Assembly (NCBI GenBank): GCA_001931905.2
Contig: MSJI02000677.1
Coordinates: 1 to 26,206 of the forward strand
Source of the DNA: Cladosporium sp. IMV 00045
Taxonomy: Eukaryota > Ascomycota > Dothideomycetes > Cladosporiales > Cladosporiaceae
Reading direction: 5' to 3'
DNA: 26,206 nt
The position numbers and the translations under genes were made by a program. Numbering within the stretch: the first letter of the stretch is position 1; each line of letters starts with the position of its first letter. The notes under the pieces are model-generated. The model saw nothing but the letters and a program-made list of their open reading frames with translations. It had not been told where the DNA came from and ran no database searches. This document shows positions 1-8,087 of the stretch, piece after piece.

Positions 1-1
1 T

Positions 2-256
2 ATCCTTGCGGCCATGGCGTACGACCTCTTTTCACTACCTGGCATGAGCAGCGAGTGCGAGAGGTCATTCAGTGCTGCCAAACGGATGATCACTGACGCT
101 AGGTACCAGCTTAAGACTGACATTATTGAGGCAGATCAGTGTGTGAAGAGCTGGTTCAAACACGGCCTTGCAAACGGCCAGCATGCCTTCACTAACATTG
201 CAGACCTTGAGGAGGTAGCAGCAGAGATAGCAGCACCAGCGATAGTTAGAGTATGA
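2..256 (+). CDS. hAT transposase, C-terminal dimerisation region (partial, 5' end outside window)
   Basis: The reading frame is open from the window edge to a stop at 254-256, so only the last 84 or so residues are present. The stretch LPGMSSECERSFSAAKRMI followed by an IEADQCVKSW-like segment is the conserved hAT C-terminal dimerisation domain, in which the SSxxERxFS core is diagnostic. In this family the domain closes an RNase H-fold transposase that moves elements with 8-bp target duplications. The catalytic part lies off the left edge, so whether this copy is intact cannot be judged. The repeat-rich DNA just downstream fits the 3' terminus of the same element. Confidence 0.85.
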   Translation: MLAAMAYDLFSLPGMSSECERSFSAAKRMITDARYQLKTDIIEADQCVKSWFKHGLANGQHAFTNIADLEEVAAEIAAPAIVRV

Positions 257-545
257 ACAGCAACACCCTCTCAACTAGCTCTACCAGATATATCGTCAAC
301 ACACAGGCCTCGGAGGTCACGGAGGTCACGGAGGAGGTTACAGAGGTCTCATTCACACCACCTCAAATCATGCCAAGGCTCCAAATACCATCAACCTAGG
401 CTCAACCCTCCATCAACCCACGTACTGCTGAGGCATCAACCCGCTAGTTGGGTTGTTCAACCTCACTTACATCAACCAACTATCCTGAGGCATTAAACCC
501 ACGTGAGGGCGGGTTGTTGCGACCCTTGATGGGAACCCCTGTCTG
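257..545. repeat. Probable hAT 3' subterminal region with short motif repeats
   Basis: Directly after the hAT stop codon there is a GAGGTCACG tandem stretch (about 309-335). It is followed by at least four scattered copies of CATCAACC (about 389, 412, 433 and 471), with inverted GGGTTGTT and CTTGATGGG forms up to about 533. Subterminal clusters of a short motif in both orientations are typical of hAT ends, where transposase binds. The exact terminal inverted repeat and target duplication cannot be set because the left end is outside the window. Confidence 0.5.
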
Positions 546-1422
546 GCGTGGATTTTGAGGCTAGGCAAACGTGGGCAAAGAAGCCGCGGTAAACGTGCAG
601 ACATAAGCAGGTTTAGTTAGAATGAAGTGGTAAGATTCAGAGACTACGCAGTATCTGATGTCGTATAGATATTAGCTACGGTATCATGCGATCTCACGAT
701 TTCGTTTGCGACGGTCTGCCTTGTGCGTTCGTGCATCTCTTTTGCTCGGTTCAGAAGTTCCGACTTTATTGCAACTAGAATGGCAGCATCTCTCGCGCTT
801 TCTAATGCCGGCTACATGAATGCGACAGAACTCGAGAAAGGTTACGTCTAAAAGGTGCGTAAACTCCCCCCATAGAGAAGCAAATGCTCATGACACCGGA
901 GCTCGACGGTACCAACCGTCCAAACGCCTCTCTTGAGCTTTAACGCTATGCTAACTTATGCCATGCCACTGCGGCAGGTCGCCTTCCGATAGCAACTACC
1001 GAAAGCGTTATTCCCCCTTATCCTTATTCCTTCGGGAACAGTAGAACAAGGTTTAGTCAGTGGGTCGGCTAAGCCGCTTCGAAGATGTGGGTACTTAGGC
1101 CTACATACCACGACTATACGTCTTGAAATTGCGTCAGATGACGGTTGCCATTGTCAAAGCCTAATTTGCAAGCCAGATAGAGTGTTTCGAAACCAACGAT
1201 GACAACAAAGATGCGAGTGGTTCGAAGCATGACCAAGCAGCGCGACCACAAGAGACCAGACCATCTCTGAATGTTTTTGGAAGCGCGCGTATTTGAAAAA
1301 TTCTATTTGAATAAGAATACATGATAGAATGGAAATATAGCTAACAGAATCGTTAGGTACTTCAGTAAGGCGAATGGCATCGCAATAAGCACGCACTTTG
1401 GCGAGTGGTCGGGTTAAAGAGC
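546..1422. other. Intergenic, no supported gene
   Basis: I see no convincing coding frame, RNA gene or clear repeat here. The right part is the 3' flank of the zinc transporter, whose stop codon lies at 1423-1425. Confidence 0.5.
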
Positions 1423-2830
1423 TTAAGCCCATTTGCCTAGCAGGGCCATCAAACCTGCACCAAGTGACATTGTCCCAGCAGCGGCTGTAAGCTCTTTCAT
1501 TGAGGCCCGCCGCATGGACATGCTGAAAATGAACTCATGTGCCATCAATTCCACAAGACCCGTGTATATGAGAATGCCGGCCGAGATCGAGTCGAATACA
1601 CCATATGCAATCAATGTGGTTTGACTCTCTGGAGAAAAAGTGCTACGCACACCGAGACCGACGGCGATAGACGCAGGGGTCGAAATAGCGTATGCGAATG
1701 CTAGCCAGTAGGGTGCCCATCTTTTACCCTGAGGCCAGGAAATGGAAGCAAACCGGCTGCCAAGGCCAAGACCCTCGAATGTCTGGTGGAAGGTGAGCAC
1801 GATGTACAGAATCTCTAGTTCCGCACCGGAAACTGCGATAGTGAGGCCAATGAAGACAGAGTGAACAATGACGCCTGCTTCGAGAATAAAGATAGCTGTT
1901 CTTTGCGAAGTGTAGGAGTCTGCGTTGGACATGGTTTGGGCCTCGATGTTGCATGCTATTATAGAAATTAGCTGCTATGTGGGATTTGAATTACTAAAGA
2001 AACTTACAGGCGCTTGTACTAGGAGAGTGAGATAGAGACTTCAGAGCTGTGTCCTGCCGTACGTACGACTGTCCCTGATCCCCTATTTCGTCGACTGGAT
2101 TGAATGAGATGATATCATCCTTCGTCCGTTTCCTCGAGGCGGGCGACTCTTCAGAATTTGAAGACGTAATATTAACGTGGTTGCAAGTTTGTCTTTAAAG
2201 AGAGTAAGTATGGAGTAGTAAGCGTGCTGCAAATTGTTCTTCGGCGAAAAAGAATCACTCGCCAAGGCCATAGGAGACTGTCCAATCAAAGGGAATAAAG
2301 GAGCCTACCTCGATCTTTCTTCTGAGCCACCCTGCTGAGAGCGTCCGACTTCGGCGAATCGCATAGCCATAAGTTCAACGAAGAACAAAGCAAAAATGGA
2401 TATGAGTGCGATTCCTTCAGTCCATGGATATGCGGTAATTGCACCGGTCAAGCATTCATTTGTGAGTGCTTCATGAGCGGGGGCAAGCAGCTATGAAATG
2501 TTAACAAAGGTCCAAAACATTAGAGTAAGTATACGCTGATTGCTGAGCCTCAAAGGACGATACTATTGAAACCATTTAATCGGGGGGTTTACTTACGTGT
2601 ATAAAACCCGTTGCAATAATCACACCTGATCCGAAGAACTTTGCAACAAAGAATGCGACTTTCGGCACGCCTACCCTAGGGCGTCGTGAGGCAAATGTCG
2701 GAAACCAGGCTCCTAAAAATGATCCAACAAAGATCACAAATATAGCAGATATGCGCAGGCCTAGGCGACCATCGAACTCGTTTTCGGTTCCACAGACTGG
2801 CTGCGTTGGGTCCGGTAGCGCTTCCGACAT
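1423..2830 (-). CDS. ZIP-family zinc/iron permease (ZRT-like), four exons
   Basis: Plasma-membrane zinc uptake transporter of the ZIP family. My model is exons 2830-2597, 2490-2309, 2192-2008 and 1955-1423 on the minus strand. The introns are 106, 116, and 52 nt with GT..AG ends, and the product is 377 aa, a normal fungal ZRT length. The start MSEALPDP precedes the first membrane segment. The exon 1-2 join recreates the family sequence ATGFIHLLAPAHEAL in TM2. TM4 carries VIVHSVFIGL (His near residue 232) and TM5 carries HQTFEGLGLGSR (His near 257), the family's metal-site helices. The TM3-TM4 loop is acidic and serine-rich but poor in histidine, unlike many ZIPs. The C-terminus GLMALLGKWA is intact. 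Paired CAAGGTG sites lie about 190-220 bp upstream. The family is certain; metal specificity is inferred. Confidence 0.9.
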
Positions 2831-3650
2831 TGCTTGAATCTGGATTGATGTTCTGATTAGCTGCAGGCGCTCGAAGGGTTTATGCTACGACGAAAAAGTG
2901 TTATTCAATCAACAAACAAAGCAGACCGCATGCGCAGACGAAAATCCGATAACTGTTGCATGAGACTGGGACAGGCCTATGTGTACTTCGAGTTGAATAT
3001 TGAGTCTAGCGAGAAACACCTTGATGGTCGTCCTCATTGATCATCAAGGTGCTATACTCCGAAAGTTTATCAATAAGCGGCACTGAAAGATACAGTTTAT
3101 CTAGCTCCTAGAAGCAGGGAGTCCACTTCGCCGGACGGTAATGAGAGAGCTAGGCGAGCGTCGAAGTGGTCGAAGCTTGGCACGCGACGATCATGACATT
3201 ATCTACGGGGCAGCCTGTACTCCAAAAAGCCAATCGCGTTTGACTAGGTGAATCCGTGAATTGCGCCTAGCGATAGTAGCGCCGCGTACACTAATCTTAC
3301 CAGGCGTCCAGCTTTTCTATGTCAGTAGGTCTAATGCCCAAAATCTGGAACGTGCTTACTTGCGCAATCGAACGAGCTCACGCTGTTCACCAGGATGAGT
3401 CGAGAGCGAGCGCTTGCGACGGCTAAGAAGTGAGAGCGCCTGTTACTGCAGCAGAGCATATCCGGTTGTCACAGTGTTGCTAACAGGTGCGCGAGAGATC
3501 ACACCACCTCTAAGCTATTCGCTACAGGGACGTAACCCACATATTCTGGTGGCGTATCAGACGAACGCCAGGGTGCCCGCATAAGTGATGCAAATGATTG
3601 TGGTAGGCGGATCATCTACATCATCATCGATACAATCAATATTCGGGCAG
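2831..3650. other. Upstream region of the ZIP gene; otherwise no gene seen
   Basis: This non-coding stretch lies between the ZIP start codon and the first 226-bp repeat. Apart from the inverted CAAGGTG pair I see no supported feature. The last five bases, GGCAG, matter for interpreting the adjacent repeat. Confidence 0.5.
3017..3051 (-). promoter_or_regulatory. Inverted CAAGGTG pair, candidate zinc-response site of the ZIP gene
   Basis: CACCTTGATG (3017-3026) and CATCAAGGTG (3042-3051) are perfect 10-bp inverted repeats separated by 15 bp, 187-221 bp upstream of the ZIP start codon. Known biology: yeast Zap1 binds ACCTTNAAGGT and the Aspergillus ZafA zinc-response motif contains CAAGGT. Both half-sites occur here, and I found no others between 2831 and 3300. 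Zinc-dependent control by a Zap1/ZafA orthologue is an inference from motif and position. Confidence 0.5.
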
Positions 3651-3876
3651 TGTCACAGGCTACACCTTGAATATAGGCTGTGCCTATAGCATATCCTTGT
3701 CTAGAGGACGATCCACGCACGTGACCCACGAGAATCGTACGATTCTTGCATGGCGAGCATTGCACAGTATATGTGCGCGGATGCTCGCCCTACCTGGAGT
3801 CTGTCTTTTCTTTAGCTTTACAATTTGGTAGATAGCCTAGTACTTTGTGAGAAACATCTTACTTGAGCCCGTGTCA
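3651..3876 (-). mobile_element. 226-bp LTR-like repeat, copy 1 (inverted)
   Basis: On the minus strand the unit runs from TGACACGGGCT to AGCCTGTGACA. It is identical over all 226 bp to the copy at 25981-26206 and differs by one base from the copy at 17433-17658. TG..CA ends and a 5-bp duplication at copy 2 fit a solo LTR; no coding capacity is present. This copy lacks a target duplication: GGCAG is on the left and CAACG on the right. It interrupts a MYND gene, and its first three bases (TGA) supply that gene's stop. A short MITE with near-terminal inverted repeats is the alternative reading. Confidence 0.75.
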
Positions 3877-4101
3877 CAACGACGGCTTTTTCCCCGTCAT
3901 CGGAAGAAAGATTCCCAGGCGATGGTTGTCTGAGGGGCGGCTCTCGAATCCTCCCTTTGAGAAGACGGCGAACTGACGGCACAAGAGACGGTGGACCCGC
4001 CAATCGGTCTGCTGGCACTCCACGGAACAGTACGCCGTGGAATGACACGTGCCGCATCGCCGGGCGTCGGGGGACCCGCAGATCGTACAGCGGGTGGCCA
4101 T
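3874..4101 (-). pseudogene. MYND zinc-finger protein, truncated by the LTR-like insertion
   Basis: The N-terminus starts MATRCTICGSPDARRCGTC and carries a complete MYND zinc finger: Cys 5, 8, 16, 19, 25, 29, His 37 and Cys 41. MYND fingers bind proline-rich peptides in protein-protein contacts. After the finger comes the sequence RPSDNHRLGIFLP ending in GKKPSL, a conserved start of a longer fungal MYND protein. The frame then runs into the 226-bp repeat, whose terminal TGA is the stop, leaving 75 aa. The missing downstream part is not next to it on the other side of the repeat. If the flanking inversion is real, the rest should lie just past the right window edge. Confidence 0.75.
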
Positions 4102-4275
4102 TGTCGTCGTCGGCTTTGGGAGGTGTGTGGGTCACGAGTTACGTGGCTTAGAAGCGAGAGGAGGGGAAGAAAGGGAAGGTGCGGGTCGAACCTGACTTTA
4201 TAACATTCGCCGTAGGGTCGAGAATCTCGACGGTCCTGGCCCGCCGTGCCCTTGGAGGGGTCGGCGGGCCGCGCC

Positions 4276-4887
4276 TTACTGCTGCATGGGTCTGACGGCG
4301 ACCATACCTCTCATCGCGTCGTACAGGTAGGCACGACCGCCGTCCGATGGGTCCCGCCACCTCCACAGCAATGGAGAGACGTAGTTGGGATGGACGGGCG
4401 TCCAGACGATTTGCCGATCCTGCTCACACTGTGTAGCATCGTTGCCCCGTGGGGGTGACTTCACGCGCCACTCTCGCGGTTCGTAAGGTCGTAGGAAGAC
4501 GCGTCCGTCCTTTTCGTCTTTGACCCTCCTGGCTAGTGCATACGCACGTCGTCGGTCTGCATCAGTGGCGTACTTACGCTTCCGACCGGGGCCTCGCTTC
4601 AGCTGGACGGTGGACGTCCCCTGCCTCGACATCTCAGAGGCCTTGCGCGGGGGTGGAAGAGGTTGGGAAATATGCGAGGGCGAAGCTTGAAAGCAGGCAT
4701 CGGTACTGCGGGTGGCGCCGCTAGCGGCCGAACGAGGAAATGGATGCGGCATTCCACAAGGTGGGCTGCAGTCGGCACCCCTGAGTGCTACCAGCCGATT
4801 GGCCGAGGGTTTCCGCATGCCATGGCTGTCGACAGGCCCCCACGCGCCGCTCGCATCAACCCGAAACATGGTGGTGCAACTCATCAC
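4276..4887 (-). CDS. Hypothetical basic protein with an AT-hook-like motif
   Basis: I do not recognise a family. The frame encodes 203 aa from the ATG at 4887; a second in-frame ATG at 4632 (MSRQGTSTVQ) would give about 118 aa and keeps the most structured part. Visible features are a KRGPGRKRKY stretch resembling an AT-hook, then a highly basic segment (DADRRRAYALARR), and a Trp- and Tyr-containing C-terminus. Such a layout suggests a DNA-binding or nuclear protein, but this is inference. It is divergent from the 585-aa gene at 4989, with only about 100 bp between starts if the long form is right. The GC content is high, like that of the LINE region to the right and unlike the host genes. 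Confidence 0.4.
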   Translation of the reverse strand: MMSCTTMFRVDASGAWGPVDSHGMRKPSANRLVALRGADCSPPCGMPHPFPRSAASGATRSTDACFQASPSHISQPLPPPRKASEMSRQGTSTVQLKRGPGRKRKYATDADRRRAYALARRVKDEKDGRVFLRPYEPREWRVKSPPRGNDATQCEQDRQIVWTPVHPNYVSPLLWRWRDPSDGGRAYLYDAMRGMVAVRPMQQ

Positions 4888-4988
4888 GGCCTAGCATGGA
4901 ATCTCTGCGGAAACGAGGTGGGGTGATGGGCTGCGGATCCTGGGATGGCGGTGTGATGGCCTTCGGATGATGGAGAGGTCAAAGTAGA

Positions 4989-6746
4989 GTGTCGAACGAG
5001 CCCGCCATCCGCTTCCCCAGCCATGTTTTCCTCGACGTCCTCCGTATGCCTTCTCCGGTGACGACGACACCGCCGCCTCGGCGACCCTTGGAGGGCGTGT
5101 ACGCCTGCGCCGCTTGCAACGGGCAAGGTGTCCTGGACGAAGGTCGATATCTCGAGCTGATTGAAACGCCCGGACCACTCTTCCTACCAGTCTCTCAGAG
5201 ACCAACCCTCGATCGAGAAAGTACGCCGCCTTACGTCCTCACCGTAACCAGCAAGAACGCCAAGCGAGAACGAGAGCGTAGACGAAGGCAGGACGTTGGG
5301 GTGACCGAGGGAGACGGCCACGGTGGACGTGGCAGGGCGAAGAGACGCAAGAGTGCGCAGATCTCAGGAGTGAACGAGTCGCCGGCGGGTCAGACTACAA
5401 CCGAGCCCGAAGTTGGTACCGATGTTGGTGATGTTGGTCGTGACGGCGAAGGAGACGACACGGACCGTGTCGAGGAGGGACCAAACCAGCGTATGGAAGA
5501 TCGAAGCAGCGATTCAGTCGTCGATCGGACATACGGTCAGACCAATGAATCAACAGACGATCAGACCAACGATTCAGCCGACCACCAAACCAACGATTCG
5601 GCCAACGATCAACTCGGCGACGGAACCAACCATCAAACCGCAATGCATCAAACGGATGATCGAACGAGTGGCACAGCAAACGATCAGACTGACGATCCGA
5701 TCAACGGTCAGACCGAAGACAACGACGAGGAAGTGATCACACCCTCGCCTCTGCGCGGTGAGGAGCAACAGCAACTCCAAACGCAGCCGCCACCCAGCTG
5801 TCACTCTGCACCCACGTCGACTCCAGTCGAAGAGATTGGCACGGGATCGGTGCGGTCTGATCGAGCGGATGCGGAAGCCTTGCTGAAGTTGGGACTGGGC
5901 AAAGCCGAGGCGGCATCGACGACTGGAGAAAAGATCCTGGACGCCGTTTTCGCCGTAGCCGGTCCAAAGTCCATGGTGGATATCCTGGGACTCTGTAGTC
6001 GATGGAGGGAAGGCCTGATCGGTCAGGCGGGACGAGACGTCGACGGCAGGACGGCTGAGCTCCGCGCCGATTGGGGGCTTCGTGTGCCAGACGGTGACCA
6101 GAAGTCTGCAATCGTTGCTGTACACGTCTCGGCCTACTGGGCCTTGAGCGACGACGCCGACGACTTCGTCCGCAGCATCGTCCGGCGTGGGCGGCTCGCC
6201 GACTTCTACGACGCCTTCGACGAACTCCTGCGGCCGAAGACGAAACCCAACCCTGGCTGGAAGAAGAAGCACGCGGACGTGATGAGAGCACGCCTGGCCG
6301 AGGCTCACCCGACGTTAGATCCGGACCGTGAAGAGTACCGCCGACACAAGGCTCGATTCAAGCGCCAGCTACAGTTCGGCGAACGATGGGCGCGCCTCCG
6401 CCGAGAGTTCGGTGGCGGTATCTTTGCCCTGCTACCCGAAGCCGTCGTCACGAACAGGTGGATCGAACAGACCCTCTCGGCCACGCAGTTCGACACCTGG
6501 TTGAACATCCTGAAGCGACACAACCGTCCAGATACCGAGATCGTGGAGCGAGTGGCACGGCTGGTGGGGCAGGCTCTGGGTGGATCGCGGCCACCGACGA
6601 GATTGCGTTTGGAGGATGCCTCTCACGCCGACGTCGCGCGTGACTACCGCGACCCGACTCTCCTGCTACCACTCGAAGGTTCGCAACCTGAAGATGAATT
6701 GTTCGACTCTGACGGTGCTTTCCTCGACGAGATGCATGTCACGTGA
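4989..6746 (+). CDS. Hypothetical 585-aa protein with acidic Gln/Asn/Asp repeats
   Basis: This is a long single-exon frame with no family I can name. The N-terminus has a lone CAACNGQG pair of cysteines (about residues 37-40), then a basic nuclear-type stretch (KRERERRRRQ, about 91-100). Next come about 65 residues of imperfect 8-mers of the QTNDSAD type (about 178-245). The C-terminal half (about 300-570) looks globular and alpha-helical, rich in Arg, Leu and Trp. It starts at an ATG about 100 bp from the divergent start of the 203-aa gene. It lies just upstream of the LINE and has similar GC-rich codon use, so it may be mobile-element cargo or an ORF of a larger element. It has no transposase, polymerase or nuclease motif that I can see. 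Confidence 0.55.
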   Translation: MSNEPAIRFPSHVFLDVLRMPSPVTTTPPPRRPLEGVYACAACNGQGVLDEGRYLELIETPGPLFLPVSQRPTLDRESTPPYVLTVTSKNAKRERERRRRQDVGVTEGDGHGGRGRAKRRKSAQISGVNESPAGQTTTEPEVGTDVGDVGRDGEGDDTDRVEEGPNQRMEDRSSDSVVDRTYGQTNESTDDQTNDSADHQTNDSANDQLGDGTNHQTAMHQTDDRTSGTANDQTDDPINGQTEDNDEEVITPSPLRGEEQQQLQTQPPPSCHSAPTSTPVEEIGTGSVRSDRADAEALLKLGLGKAEAASTTGEKILDAVFAVAGPKSMVDILGLCSRWREGLIGQAGRDVDGRTAELRADWGLRVPDGDQKSAIVAVHVSAYWALSDDADDFVRSIVRRGRLADFYDAFDELLRPKTKPNPGWKKKHADVMRARLAEAHPTLDPDREEYRRHKARFKRQLQFGERWARLRREFGGGIFALLPEAVVTNRWIEQTLSATQFDTWLNILKRHNRPDTEIVERVARLVGQALGGSRPPTRLRLEDASHADVARDYRDPTLLLPLEGSQPEDELFDSDGAFLDEMHVT

Positions 6747-7068
6747 CTATAGTTCTTCAGAAGAATCGAAACGGCTATACTTCGGGCGTCGTGCAAGCGA
6801 AGTGAAGTGCTCTTCGTGCCATGCCCCACTCTGACATCTTCTCCTCACGTGTTGCTCGGTCGTGCCATCATTCTCGCAATCCCCCACGCATGCGATTGAG
6901 TGGGATCGTTCGATGCAACTCATGCAAGCTGCAAGCTGCAAGTCTCATGCGTGCCCCCAACCACCTGTATGTACGATGTATGTACGAGTGCACGGGCGAT
7001 GTGATGGATACGCTGCCTTCACCGACTGCCTCGCAAAGCTATCTCTCTCGGGCCTGGCGTGGAAGGGG

Positions 7069-7076
7069 TATATAAA
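7069..7076 (+). promoter_or_regulatory. TATA box candidate before the LINE ORF1
   Basis: TATATAAA lies 47 bp upstream of the ATG at 7116, at a good distance for a start site near 7100. It is the only strong TATA element in the 6747-7115 gap, which otherwise holds no supported gene, only a small GCAAGCT tandem stretch near 6923-6943. It favours 7116 over 7059 as the ORF1 start. Confidence 0.4.
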
Positions 7077-7115
7077 GATGCTCGACGACGCATCCTTCAC
7101 ACTCGCCAGCAAAGC

Positions 7116-8087
7116 ATGCCCGAACAAACTTCTTGCACGCCCGAAGGTGGCCTCGAGGCTCTGGCGGACGCACTCTTTAACAATCATCGCTTTGACATAA
7201 CTTGTGAAGGCGAGGGCGAGCACGTCCCTCTCAGCAAAGACAAAGCCGGCCACAAGGACAGCCACGGAAGGCTTTATCGCTATTGGACCTGCACGCGCTG
7301 CCATCCGCGCACGAAGAGGAACTGTCGCTCCTATATCAACCACGCTCAGAAGCTTCTCGGTCGCGAAGTGGTCGAGGATCTGGCATCCAGGGTCTTGCGT
7401 GAGAGACGCGCGAGTGGCCAGCCCTGCAACCTCCTCGACGCCTGGATCCGTGGCAAGCTCACCCCAAGAGCGGTTTCGGCACCCTCACAGACGGAGAGGA
7501 AGCGAAAGTCCTACTCGCCGCAGCAGGATACTCCGAGCAAACGCTCTCGTCCTTGTCTCGAGCCGTACACCAGCGCCTCGACTGAAAGCGAAACGCCCCA
7601 CGCGGACACCGACGCCCTGAAAGCCGCTCACGCTGCTCGAACGGCGATCGATCGTTGGATCGCAGCCTTGACCGGAACCACATCTTCGCCCACCGTCCCA
7701 TCCCCCCTCCCCAAGTCGCCGGTTAGTTCTTCCTTCGACACCGTCTTCGTCGACGAGTCAGATCTTGACGAGGTCATCCTCCTCCCCACACCCCCGACGA
7801 CCAAAACTCCTTTGCGGCCTCTCACGACCAATGTCTCCGGTGCCAATCCCCCTCCCGACACCGTCCGTTCTCTCGTCCGCCGCTTCAAGCAAGCGACCGA
7901 CTCGAATGGCCGCAGCACGGTCCGCAAAGAGGCAAAGAGGCTCGGCCTCACCGCCGACTTCGAAAGGGAACGATCGAGGGGAGACAAGCCGCCGCTCGGC
8001 TCGAGGCCCTCGACCACTTCGGGTCGGCTGTTTGAACGTCCAAGGTCTGCCGAACCACAAGTGGAGCGCGGTGACCAAATTGATTGA
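7116..8087 (+). CDS. LINE ORF1-like protein with a Cys/His finger
   Basis: This 323-aa frame starts at ATG 7116; an upstream ATG at 7059 lies before the TATA box and is less likely. Near the N-terminus a segment holds TCEG, then about 35 residues later YRYWTCTRCHPRTKRNCRS followed by YINH. This spacing of Cys, Trp-x-Cys, Cys and His recalls FLYWCH/WRKY-type zinc fingers and differs from the CCHC knuckles usual in LINE ORF1. The rest is Ser/Pro/Thr/Arg-rich and probably disordered. The end overlaps ORF2 by up to 323 nt in another frame. In LINEs, ORF1 binds the RNA and forms the RNP; that role here is inferred from position. Confidence 0.55.
   Translation: MPEQTSCTPEGGLEALADALFNNHRFDITCEGEGEHVPLSKDKAGHKDSHGRLYRYWTCTRCHPRTKRNCRSYINHAQKLLGREVVEDLASRVLRERRASGQPCNLLDAWIRGKLTPRAVSAPSQTERKRKSYSPQQDTPSKRSRPCLEPYTSASTESETPHADTDALKAAHAARTAIDRWIAALTGTTSSPTVPSPLPKSPVSSSFDTVFVDESDLDEVILLPTPPTTKTPLRPLTTNVSGANPPPDTVRSLVRRFKQATDSNGRSTVRKEAKRLGLTADFERERSRGDKPPLGSRPSTTSGRLFERPRSAEPQVERGDQID

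Noticed and set aside
5574..6308. Long antisense frame (244 codons) under the 585-aa gene
   Set aside because: It mirrors GC-rich codon use of the + strand gene and shows no domain; a shadow is the simpler explanation.
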